This document shows, piece after piece, positions 1 through 6,158 of a stretch of 9,422 nucleotides of DNA. Location: NCBI GenBank assembly GCA_035358315.1, contig DAOPPB010000020.1, positions 1 through 9,422 on the forward strand, given 5' to 3'. The position numbers were made by a program, and so were the translations under genes. The DNA is from JAAZNV01 sp035358315. Its GTDB lineage: Bacteria > Patescibacteriota > WWE3 > UBA101185 > UBA10185. A model generated the notes under the pieces. That model worked only from the letters and a program-made list of their open reading frames with translations, had not been told where the DNA came from and searched no databases. Positions within the stretch are counted from its first letter, which is position 1; every line of letters starts with the position of its first letter.

Positions 1-2
1 CG

Positions 3-461
3 TCAATTTTTGTTGATTTAGGGGAGTTCTTGGAAAGCGTCTCTTTAATTGAGGATACCGATAGGCCCCGTGGTTCTTCCGAATCAAATTGTGTAACTCT
101 TATGACCGCTCATTCTTCAAAAGGTTTGGAATTTCCCATTGTTTTTATCATCGGAATGGAAGAAGGCCTTTTCCCGCACTCCAATTCTTTGGGAAGTGAA
201 GACGAGCTTGAGGAGGAGAGGCGGCTTTGTTATGTTGCCATGACAAGAGCAAAGGAAAAAATCTATATGACAAACGCCCGATCCCGCCTGTATTTCGGAA
301 ATATTCAGCAAAACCTTCCGAGCCGATTTTTATCCGAAATTCCGGAAGAACTAATGGAGTTTCGGGGTTTGGGTTTTAATAATTATTTTGGAAAAAAGAA
401 AAAAGAAGAGGATTTTTTGGACGATTTGGATTTTGACAGAGGATATTTTAAGTGGGAGTAA
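3..461 (+). CDS. UvrD/PcrA-type superfamily 1 DNA helicase, C-terminal part (5' end outside window)
   Basis: This is the last 152 codons of a 3'-5' DNA helicase of the UvrD/PcrA/Rep group, which unwinds DNA in repair and replication restart. The frame is open from base 3, so the TTG at 30 is internal and not the start. Early residues (GEFLESVSLIEDTD) match the end of the 2B subdomain. Motif V follows as LMTAHSSKGLEFP with the typical IGMEEGLFPHS after it, then motif VI as EEERRLCYVAMTRAKEK, whose Arg in MTRAK is the ATP-sensing arginine of the family. After motif VI only about 70 residues remain, ending in a charged tail (KKKKEEDFLDDLDFD). The C-terminal extension of well-studied PcrA proteins is therefore short here. 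No nuclease domain follows. It ends 55 bp from the convergent protease gene. Whether it is UvrD or PcrA cannot be decided from this part. Confidence 0.93.
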   Translation, partial: SIFVDLGEFLESVSLIEDTDRPRGSSESNCVTLMTAHSSKGLEFPIVFIIGMEEGLFPHSNSLGSEDELEEERRLCYVAMTRAKEKIYMTNARSRLYFGNIQQNLPSRFLSEIPEELMEFRGLGFNNYFGKKKKEEDFLDDLDFDRGYFKWE

Positions 462-516
462 GGTGATACGAGTAGAGAATATGGGTGGGGAGCAGGATTA
501 GATCTTTTTTATCTTC

Positions 517-2382
517 TTATCTTCTTGTTGTTTTTGCCTTTTCCGTGTTTTTTCCCATATCTATAGATTTTCTCTCAAAATCCCTTAGAGCTAAGGATCT
601 TAGTTTGCCTGTGGAAGTGAGATATATTGCAAGAGAAATTATTAAAGAAGATAAAAAGATATATAGAATATCATTGTTTCCGGTATCGGGAACCATCGGG
701 GTTTCTTCCTGTTGATTTGATGATTCGTTTGTGGTGGATGATGCGGCAAGAACATTCCCATTTGCTGATGATACGGATGAGTACCCGAGTACATTGTTTG
801 ACAAAGAAGTTTGTTGGGAAGGTCCTTGACCATACCACCCGTTTGGATACGAGAGGTAATTTACGGGAATGGAATATTCTCCTTCCCTACAGTGATTGGT
901 AGGTTTTATCATTATGTTTTGCCATGAAGATACATTTGGCAGAAATTCATGACCGTCGTTTAGTGTGCCGGATATCTTCCATGGGTAATTCCCTGTTCCG
1001 TCATCTATCTTTATGGTTACCTTATCTGCATTATACTGTGTCCATGTAAGATACATTCCCGATACTCCGTTTTCTGTCTTAGGTTCCAATTTTATCCATG
1101 TCGGGTGTTCGGGCTTTTTCCAGTGGCACCTCCTGTCGGGGTGGAATACCTTAGATTTTGACGATGCCGGTTCTTCAGGATTTTCTTCTGGCGGATTTGG
1201 ATTTTCTCCCGATCCAAGTATGGTAAAACTGCTGATATTTAGAGTAGAGTGATTTCCTTGTGTTTCTTCTATTGTGATAGTGCAATCGGAATAAGTTCCG
1301 GGTTCGAGTTCATTGAAAGTGATTTCGTTAAATCCCTCCGTAGCAGACTTAGTATCTGAAGAACAGGCACTTTCGTATATAATATCTCCCTCATCCGAAG
1401 AGTAAAATGTATAGGTTGGTGTTTGGTCGTTTGTGCTACCTATTTCTTCCAATTCGTATAGAGCGGGTCCTTTATCATCGTTCTCCGGAGCGACTATCTC
1501 AAAGGTTGTTATGGATAACGGTTCGCTGGCGTTTTCCGAAACGTCTGTAACGGTAATAGTGCAGTCAGAATAAGTTCCTACGGCTAATGTGCTAAATGTT
1601 ACATAGTTGAGCCCCTTATTTGCCGTTCCATCAGAACCGGAGCAGGAACCTCCATAAGATATGGTTCCGCTTTCGTTGGTAGTAAAAAGATATGTTGGGG
1701 TTGTATCTGCTGTTGGTGTTGGTATAGCAACAACTTCGGACAATTCCGGAGGTGTTGTATCAGGAGTTTCTTGAATTGTAAATTCTGAGACATGGAGAGG
1801 ATTGCTTGTATTAAGATCACTGTCGGTAACGGTAATAGTGCAGTTAGAATAAGTTCCATAATTTAATTCCGCGAATGTTATTGTGTTGGACCCTGCCGTA
1901 GCTGTTGTGGTGGAGCTTGTGCATGAGCCACCGTAAGATATGGTTCCCGCTTCAGTGCTTGAAAATGTGTAGTCGGGTGTTGTATCCGTTGTGGTTCCTA
2001 TAGGAGATACTTCTGATAGTACGGGCGGGATAACAGACAGATAAGCGTTATTAGCATTAATTCTTTTTCCACTTACTGTTTTTCCACTTAAACTTGAAAG
2101 TGATTCTCCCGTGCTAAGTATTTTCTCCTTCAGCTGTGCCACCGTTAAAGTAGGTTTGCGCCCCCAAACCATTGCCGCTACCGCTGCGGTATATGGCGTA
2201 GCCATAGAGGTTCCGCTCATGTATTGATAGGACCCTTGAGAAGATGACGCATCAATTATTTTTATATTGTCAATAAAGCACCCGTTGTAATCATTATCGG
2301 TATCATCCGTATGCCAATGGAATCTGATTGCAAAGTTGGAACTTTTGTATGGTGTGACGTCATATGTCGCTTCCCCCCCCAT
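517..2382 (-). CDS. Subtilisin-family (S8) surface protease, second frame: catalytic Ser, Ig-like repeats and VPDTG anchor
   Basis: This is the C-terminal 618-621 residues of the protease that begins at 3904, in the frame reached if one G is removed from the G8 tract at 2373-2380. An ATG (2382-2380) abuts the tract, but there is no signal peptide here, so this is a gene fragment and not an independent gene. In joined numbering (1128 aa) it starts with the rest of an inserted beta-sandwich (ending about 550, FIDNIKIID). The catalytic Ser566 motif follows (SGTSMATP). Three 93-residue Ig-like repeats span about 626-897, each with a Cys pair 27 residues apart. A Pro/Glu-rich linker and a further beta-rich module with Cys residues lie at about 917-1020, then a Ser/Asn-rich spacer. 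The end is VPDTG (1071-1075), a hydrophobic helix (about 1079-1098) and an unusually long basic tail of about 30 residues. This is a sortase-like or membrane-retained C-terminus. The cleaved enzyme would sit on the outer cell surface. Confidence 0.85.
   Translation of the reverse strand: MGGEATYDVTPYKSSNFAIRFHWHTDDTDNDYNGCFIDNIKIIDASSSQGSYQYMSGTSMATPYTAAVAAMVWGRKPTLTVAQLKEKILSTGESLSSLSGKTVSGKRINANNAYLSVIPPVLSEVSPIGTTTDTTPDYTFSSTEAGTISYGGSCTSSTTTATAGSNTITFAELNYGTYSNCTITVTDSDLNTSNPLHVSEFTIQETPDTTPPELSEVVAIPTPTADTTPTYLFTTNESGTISYGGSCSGSDGTANKGLNYVTFSTLAVGTYSDCTITVTDVSENASEPLSITTFEIVAPENDDKGPALYELEEIGSTNDQTPTYTFYSSDEGDIIYESACSSDTKSATEGFNEITFNELEPGTYSDCTITIEETQGNHSTLNISSFTILGSGENPNPPEENPEEPASSKSKVFHPDRRCHWKKPEHPTWIKLEPKTENGVSGMYLTWTQYNADKVTIKIDDGTGNYPWKISGTLNDGHEFLPNVSSWQNIMIKPTNHCREGEYSIPVNYLSYPNGWYGQGPSQQTSLSNNVLGYSSVSSANGNVLAASSTTNESSNQQEETPMVPDTGNNDILYIFLSSLIISLAIYLTSTGKLRSLALRDFERKSIDMGKNTEKAKTTRR
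1213..2028 (-). repeat. Three tandem 93-residue Ig-like repeats within the protease
   Basis: The units cover about 2028-1753, 1752-1474 and 1473-1213. The DNA word following GGAACTTATTC on the coding strand recurs at 1840, 1561 and 1282 (left ends on the + strand), exactly 279 bp apart. Each unit has the pattern TPxYxF, a first Cys after GTISYGGS (or its degenerate form DIIYESA), then GTYS(N/D)CTITV with the second Cys 27 residues later. This suggests one disulfide per domain. The third unit is the most diverged. Such stalk domains usually space a catalytic domain from the surface. Confidence 0.88.
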
Positions 2383-3904
2383 CGCTATGATTGATTTTTT
2401 CAAGCTCTGTCCAACTGCTACCATCGTAAACCTCAAATCCTACGTAGTCTGTTGAGGGACCTGTGATTGATGGCAAATCACAATCATAATAAAACTGTAG
2501 GTAGGATTCCGAGGTGGAATTGATGTTTATGGAAGTTGATGTTAAATAAGAGTCGGCGTTTGAAGTGTACGGTTTGGTTAAATCGGACCAGACAATAGCA
2601 GTACCCAGCACAGCGATGTCAAATTCTTCGATATCCTGTGTACCCCAGTTATTTCCGGTCCCACCGGACACGAATTTTGATCCTACTAGTGCCGGTGGCA
2701 CTACGCTCTCAAAATCTTCGAAAAATGCTCTGTATCCCTCTAAGCTGTAAATATTAACTCCCGGCGCTCCCACGTCAACCGATGTTGCTCCATAATTTGA
2801 AAAATCTGCTAATCCGTCATTTTGATCTGTAGCAGCAACAGATATTATATTAGGCAGATTAAACGATGCGGGGTAAGATGGGATGTAGTCATTGTCAACG
2901 CCTTCATTTCCTGCGGCGGCGACTATCAATCCCGGAAAAGCAGCAAGTGCATCGTACTCACTTTGTGAGTAGTACGTTCCTCCGAAGCTTAAGCTTAGTA
3001 TGTCCGCATGGTTTCCCGTGGCATAATTTATGGCCTCTATTATGTCGGACAATAAAAGAGATCCATTACTTCCACCGGCCCTTATAGGCATTACCTTTAC
3101 ATTATTTCTTCTGCTTATTCCGCTTATCCCAAGATTGTTGTTGACAAGTGCCGCAATTACTCCTGATACATGAGTTCCATGTCCATTGTCATCATACGGT
3201 TGATCCTCGCCGTCAGTTAGAGCATCATGTCCGGTTATAAGGTTACTGCTTATATCGGGATGGTTTAAGGCTACCCCTGAATCAATTACGGCAACAATAA
3301 TATCTTCACTGTGATCTGTTTCCACATTCCACATTTCCGATACATCCATATCTGCATCCTCGGTTCCTGCAGTTCCTTCTATCGTTTGTCCCGTGTTTTC
3401 AAGCGCCCATTGAACATTATATGAAGTATCGTTCGGCATGTACATTAAATGATATATGTAATTCGGTTCTGCGTACTCAACACTGTCATCTTTTTTTAAT
3501 TCTTCTATTTTTTTCTCTACACTCGAGCCATCATTTATCTTTACAAGATCAATGTTCATTGTTTTGATGGATTTTATTCTTTCCAAGCTTTTTGATCTTA
3601 TTACTTTTTCCGCTTCCTTCTCCCCATTTGTATTTTTGATAGAAACCTTATCTTCTTTGTATTTAACTAAGATTTGTCCTTCAACATATTCCGGTTTGGT
3701 AGTTTTTTCATATTTTATTGTGGAACTTGAATTTCCGGCTTCTTTGGTTAGGGCTTTTGAAAAAATGGGTAATTTTATTTCTTCATTCTTTGTGGTAAGG
3801 GTAAAAAGTGTGAATATTAATGAAGACAAGATTAAAGCGGAAAAAAAAGGAGCGGATTTCTTCTTGAACATTATTTTTAGTTTTTCACCCTTAGGCAGAG
3901 CCAT
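2360..3904 (-). CDS. Subtilisin-family (S8) surface protease, first frame: signal peptide, propeptide, Asp/His/Asn of the active site; frameshifted
   Basis: Secreted serine endopeptidase, N-terminal 514 residues as read. A basic stretch and hydrophobic core (about 13-37, MFKKKSAPFFSALILSSL) form a signal peptide. An I9-like propeptide follows (about 73-150, VEGQILVKYK to VEYAEPNY). The S8 core shows Asp208 (VAVIDSG), His242 (NGHGTHVSG) and the oxyanion Asn333 (AAAGNEG). After GAPGVNIYSLEGY, where other subtilisins go almost at once to the Ser motif, a jelly-roll-like domain is inserted (from about 394, FFEDFES, to DYVGFEVYDGSSWTELEK). The frame then runs into TGA just past eight G. With seven G it continues as DGGEATYDVTPY and joins the 517-2382 frame as one 1128-aa protein. 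As read, the product lacks the nucleophile and the anchor. The start at 3904 is supported by a -10-like hexamer 6 nt before it; Met12 (3871) is the alternative. It lies 63 bp downstream of the 97-aa membrane protein. Confidence 0.9.
   Translation of the reverse strand: MALPKGEKLKIMFKKKSAPFFSALILSSLIFTLFTLTTKNEEIKLPIFSKALTKEAGNSSSTIKYEKTTKPEYVEGQILVKYKEDKVSIKNTNGEKEAEKVIRSKSLERIKSIKTMNIDLVKINDGSSVEKKIEELKKDDSVEYAEPNYIYHLMYMPNDTSYNVQWALENTGQTIEGTAGTEDADMDVSEMWNVETDHSEDIIVAVIDSGVALNHPDISSNLITGHDALTDGEDQPYDDNGHGTHVSGVIAALVNNNLGISGISRRNNVKVMPIRAGGSNGSLLLSDIIEAINYATGNHADILSLSFGGTYYSQSEYDALAAFPGLIVAAAGNEGVDNDYIPSYPASFNLPNIISVAATDQNDGLADFSNYGATSVDVGAPGVNIYSLEGYRAFFEDFESVVPPALVGSKFVSGGTGNNWGTQDIEEFDIAVLGTAIVWSDLTKPYTSNADSYLTSTSININSTSESYLQFYYDCDLPSITGPSTDYVGFEVYDGSSWTELEKINHSDGGGSDI
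2373..2380 (-). repeat. Homopolymer G8 (C8 on + strand) at the protease frame break
   Basis: Eight G on the coding strand follow GAT. Read as is, GAT GGG GGG GGA AGC GAC ATA TGA stops. With one G fewer, GAT GGG GGG GAA GCG ACA TAT continues into the rest of the protease. It is the longest G or C run in the window; the next is six G in the second femAB-like gene near 7672. Confidence 0.9.
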
Positions 3905-3910
3905 TTTTGA

Positions 3911-3916
3911 AAATTA
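3911..3916 (-). promoter_or_regulatory. Candidate -10 element for the protease gene (TAATTT)
   Basis: TAATTT on the minus strand ends 6 nt before the ATG at 3904, the same geometry as the other three transcription-unit starts here. It lacks the TGn extension, and no -35 box or ribosome binding site is seen. An inverted repeat, ATTAAC at 3913-3918 with GTTAAT at 3928-3933 (9-nt spacer), overlaps it and could be an operator. The weakest of the four. Confidence 0.35.
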
Positions 3917-3967
3917 ACTTATTTATTGTTAATGGTGGCACGTTCTTCCTGGTATGTAAATAGTTTT

Positions 3968-4261
3968 TTAACGGTAGTTAAAATCCGGGCATAGAGAAAA
4001 ATTACAGTCTGGAGGAACTCTTCCTACATAGCTTCCATCGGGACATTGTCTTACCTCTTGGGTGCAATACACGACACTTTCTTCTTCGGATTGGTTTTTA
4101 TTTGTTTTTTCCTCCTGCTGTACGGTTTGCATCTTTTCCCGGGTCTGCGCATTTATGGATTCCTGATTTTTCCTTTTATCATTGATTATTAAGACAATGG
4201 CTGACACAACCAAAATCACAATAGCAATAACGCATATTATAACAACCCTTTTCTTCTTCAT
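3968..4261 (-). CDS. Small membrane-anchored protein with a C-terminal CPDGS cysteine motif
   Basis: This 97-residue protein is of unrecognised function. Residues 1-5 (MKKKR) are basic and residues 6-27 form one strong hydrophobic helix, with no obvious cleavage site, so it is probably an N-terminal anchor with the rest outside. A hydrophilic Gln/Lys/Glu-rich linker (about 28-63) leads to a compact Cys module with Cys66, Cys73, Cys86 and Cys91 (YCTQEVRQCPDGSYVGR, then PPDCNFSLCPD). From memory, similar short CPDGS / PxCxFxxCP modules are frequent in Patescibacteria. The module is distantly reminiscent of Kazal-type inhibitor folds but has four Cys, not six, so an inhibitor role is only a guess. 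It lies 63 bp upstream of the protease gene on the same strand, so the two might be cotranscribed, although the protease also has its own candidate -10. The start is supported by an extended -10 located 6 nt upstream. Confidence 0.75.
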   Translation of the reverse strand: MKKKRVVIICVIAIVILVVSAIVLIINDKRKNQESINAQTREKMQTVQQEEKTNKNQSEEESVVYCTQEVRQCPDGSYVGRVPPDCNFSLCPDFNYR

Positions 4262-4267
4262 ATCAAT

Positions 4268-4276
4268 ATATTAACA
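4268..4276 (-). promoter_or_regulatory. Extended -10 promoter element (TGT TAATAT) for the 97-aa protein gene
   Basis: On the minus strand TGTTAATAT ends 6 nt before the ATG at 4261, placing the likely transcription start at or next to the start codon. There is no recognisable ribosome binding site in between, and no good -35 hexamer at 16-18 bp. Confidence 0.55.
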
Positions 4277-4418
4277 TAAGACGAATTATTTTCGTTTTAA
4301 CCCTTACACACGGGTTTTAGAGGTGGGGTAAGGTATTTTTTGCAAAATATACACACGCAAGGACATAACGATAGGCGAAGAGTTATAGAAAAGATGAAAA
4401 TAAAAGGTCGGTTATGTT

Positions 4419-4427
4419 TGGTAAAAT
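4419..4427 (+). promoter_or_regulatory. Extended -10 promoter element (TGG TAAAAT) for rsmA
   Basis: TGGTAAAAT ends 6 nt before the ATG at 4434. The start codon itself is firmly supported, because the conserved RsmA N-terminal motif (KYLGQNFL) begins at residue 6. No Shine-Dalgarno sequence is present and no -35 match is seen. The 172-bp divergent region 4262-4433 holds this element and that of the 97-aa gene. Confidence 0.6.
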
Positions 4428-4433
4428 ATAGAC

Positions 4434-5255
4434 ATGTTTAAGCCCCATAAGTATTTAGGACAGAACTTCCTTACGGACAGATCGGTTGCAAATCAGATGG
4501 TATCTGCGCTGGAGATTGAAAACGGCGACGAAATAATAGAAATAGGCCCGGGCTTTGGTGTTCTAACGGAAGCTTTATTAAAAGAGTCAAAAGATAAAAA
4601 TGTGAAAATTTATGCAGTGGAGGTAGATAGAAAACTATATGATGGGCTTTTAGATAGGTTTTCTGAAGAACGGGAGTTAGAGTTTTACAATGCGGACATT
4701 CTTAAGTGGCTTCCGCAATTTTCTTCACTGATTTCTTCCGGTAATTCTTCCCGGGTGTCTTCTCATGAAGATGTGAAAATAATCGGCTCAATTCCGTATT
4801 ACATAACATCTCCGATAATTCACCAGATTATAAAAATGGAAAAAAGGCCAAAAACTGCGGTTTTGCTTGTTCAAAAAGAAGTTGCCGAAAAAATAAAAAA
4901 CACGGCACCCGATTCTTCTTATCTGTCCTCGTTTGTTCAGACATTTTTTGGTGTTCAATATTTGGGTAAAGTTCCGAGCAAAAAGTTCAATCCCGAGCCT
5001 GAAGTTGACGGTGGAATTCTGAAGTTAGTTCGCAGGGAGGAAGGAGTCTTTTTTGATAATGCAGGTTCCCCGCCGGATTTTATTAAAAAATACGAGGGTT
5101 TCTTGCACAAGGCCTATTCAAATCCCAGAAAAATGCTTAATAAAGTTTTTAAGAAAGAAGAGTTGGAAAAGGGTAAAATTGATCCGCATCTGCGTCCTCA
5201 AAATTTAAACGCGGAAGAGTGGCTTAATTTTTTTAAAACTTTAAATGAGATTTAG
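4434..5255 (+). CDS. rsmA: 16S rRNA (adenine1518-N6/adenine1519-N6)-dimethyltransferase RsmA (KsgA)
   Basis: Transfers four methyl groups from S-adenosylmethionine to two adjacent adenines in the 3'-terminal hairpin (helix 45) of 16S rRNA during small-subunit maturation. The 273 residues match the family's usual length. The N-terminal motif is KYLGQNFLTD (7-16). SAM-binding motif I is IEIGPGFGVLT (35-45), the acidic residue of motif II is Glu63 (AVEVD), and motif III is NADIL (86-90). Motif IV is GSIPYYITSP (118-127). The family-typical FxPxPxVDxxxLxL is at about 185-197, and the C-terminal helical domain includes SNPRKMLNK. Oddly, motif IV, normally NLPY or NIPY, has Ser119 (TCA at 4788-4790) where Asn is usual. 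Residues about 100-113 form a Ser-rich insertion before motif IV. The gene overlaps the following glycosyltransferase by 11 nt, so the two are probably cotranscribed. Confidence 0.96.
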   Translation: MFKPHKYLGQNFLTDRSVANQMVSALEIENGDEIIEIGPGFGVLTEALLKESKDKNVKIYAVEVDRKLYDGLLDRFSEERELEFYNADILKWLPQFSSLISSGNSSRVSSHEDVKIIGSIPYYITSPIIHQIIKMEKRPKTAVLLVQKEVAEKIKNTAPDSSYLSSFVQTFFGVQYLGKVPSKKFNPEPEVDGGILKLVRREEGVFFDNAGSPPDFIKKYEGFLHKAYSNPRKMLNKVFKKEELEKGKIDPHLRPQNLNAEEWLNFFKTLNEI

Positions 5256-5979
5256 CATCTGCATACCTACATTAAACGAAGAAAAATATGTCGGTGGAAT
5301 ACTTGGATGCCTGGAAAAACAGACTTTCAGGGACTTTGAAGTTATTGTTTCCGACGGTAATTCTTCTGACAACACAAAAAAAGAAGTAATGAAATTTTCC
5401 GGCAAGTTTCCTCTCACCTTTTTGGAATCTCCGAAAAGAGGAGTTTCTTTTCAGAGGAATTACGCGGCGAAATCGGCAAAAGGAGAATATATTGTCTTTT
5501 TTGACGCCGATGTGATGATAGAAAAGGATTTCTTGGAGAAAATAAACAGCTATCTGGAAAAAGAGAGCATTGATATCTTAACTACATGGAACAAACCGAT
5601 ATCCGACAAGCCGATTGACGAATTTATCTATCTTTTCATGAATATTTTTATGCTTGAGCTGATAAAGAAGAAAACCCCGGGGGCAGTCGGGGTCTTTATT
5701 TGTGTCAGAAAAAGTTCATTTGAGAAAATAGGTGGTTTTAGGGAAAATGTAAGCTTCGGAGAGGATTTTGACCTTGCAAAGAGATTGCACGAAAGCGGAT
5801 TTACCTACGCTTTGTTGAAAAACCCTAAGATTCATGTGTCGGTCAGGCGTTTTGATAAAGAGGGGAGATTGAACATGATAATAAAAAATCTTAGAGCGGC
5901 TACTTATTATCTAAAAGACAAGAAGAACTACATAGACAAAATACAGGGAAAGTTTAAACACGAGTTCGGAAAGTTTTAG
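5245..5979 (+). CDS. Family 2 (GT-A fold) glycosyltransferase
   Basis: This 244-residue inverting glycosyltransferase transfers a sugar from a nucleotide-sugar donor, probably onto a lipid- or envelope-linked acceptor. Donor and acceptor cannot be read from sequence. The N-terminus is typical (SICIPTLNEEKYVGGIL, 4-20), followed by VSDGNSSDNT (35-44) binding the nucleotide. The metal-binding DxD is Asp87-Ala-Asp89 in VFFDADV. The acceptor-side loop GGF is at 163-165 and the catalytic-base ED is Glu173-Asp174 (GEDFDLAKRL). Around 127-140 there is a hydrophobic stretch (FIYLFMNIFMLELI) that may be a membrane-contact helix; no clear transmembrane domain exists at the C-terminus. The ATG lies inside the last codons of rsmA (11-nt overlap) without a ribosome binding site, suggesting translational coupling. 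A strong terminator follows 3 bp after the stop. Confidence 0.93.
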   Translation: MRFSICIPTLNEEKYVGGILGCLEKQTFRDFEVIVSDGNSSDNTKKEVMKFSGKFPLTFLESPKRGVSFQRNYAAKSAKGEYIVFFDADVMIEKDFLEKINSYLEKESIDILTTWNKPISDKPIDEFIYLFMNIFMLELIKKKTPGAVGVFICVRKSSFEKIGGFRENVSFGEDFDLAKRLHESGFTYALLKNPKIHVSVRRFDKEGRLNMIIKNLRAATYYLKDKKNYIDKIQGKFKHEFGKF

Positions 5980-5982
5980 ATC

Positions 5983-6028
5983 AAGGCCCGTTCAAATTAA
6001 TTTTTTAATCTGCGCGGGCCTTCTTTTT
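5983..6028 (+). terminator. Rho-independent terminator after the rsmA-glycosyltransferase unit
   Basis: The perfect 8-bp stem AAGGCCCG (5983-5990) / CGGGCCTT (6015-6022) is followed by CTTTTT. The 24-nt loop holds a second hairpin, ATTAA (5996-6000) / TTAAT (6005-6009) with a TTTT loop. It begins 3 bp after the glycosyltransferase stop. Confidence 0.88.
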
Positions 6029-6044
6029 AGCCCGAGGAATTTTA

Positions 6045-6158
6045 ATGTTTTCGGACTATGTACTCTTTTTGATCCCGTCCCTTTTTGGACGATATTCAAT
6101 TGTGCCTCATAAAATAGCCTATCTGATGTCAATAGTCAATGATATACTGAAAATATGA
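6045..6158 (+). CDS. Possible 37-aa leader peptide ahead of the first femAB-like gene (doubtful)
   Basis: An open frame of 37 codons runs from an ATG preceded by GAGGA (6034-6038), one of the few Shine-Dalgarno-like sites in the window. Its TGA (6156-6158) overlaps the ATG of the first femAB-like gene (ATGA). The product begins MFSDYVLFLIPSLF and is fairly hydrophobic, with no family recognised. The candidate promoter for the femAB-like pair (6140-6148) lies inside it, so both readings cannot be fully right unless there are two transcripts. An open frame this short can arise by chance. Confidence 0.2.
   Translation: MFSDYVLFLIPSLFGRYSIVPHKIAYLMSIVNDILKI
6140..6148 (+). promoter_or_regulatory. 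Extended -10 promoter element (TGA TATACT) for the femAB-like pair
   Basis: TGATATACT ends 6 nt before the ATG at 6155. The frame of that gene has a stop at 6140-6142, so the start cannot be further upstream. No -35 match is seen at the usual spacing. A transcript would start at or within a base or two of the ATG. Confidence 0.6.

Noticed and set aside
462..516. A terminator between the left helicase and the convergent protease
   Set aside because: There is a T6 run at 505-510, but only a 4-bp AGAT/ATCT pairing around it. No convincing stem is seen for either strand.
485..1252. Plus-strand open frames of 76-91 codons across the protease
   Set aside because: They lie antisense to clear repeat and anchor sequence of the protease, with no family features.
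2360..2362. TGA read as glycine (Gracilibacteria/SR1 code) to explain the protease break
   Set aside because: Reading through the TGA would stay in the wrong frame and not reach the Ser motif. TGA also ends both femAB-like genes and is not used inside any frame.
4301..4341. CCTTAC / GTAAGG inverted repeat followed by a T run, as a terminator
   Set aside because: It is only a 6-bp stem with a 20-base loop, and no + strand gene lies upstream to be terminated. The 5-bp AACCC/GGGTT pair in the same stretch is also weak.
6076..6091. CGTCC / GGACG hairpin as a second terminator
   Set aside because: The stem is 5 bp and no T run follows.
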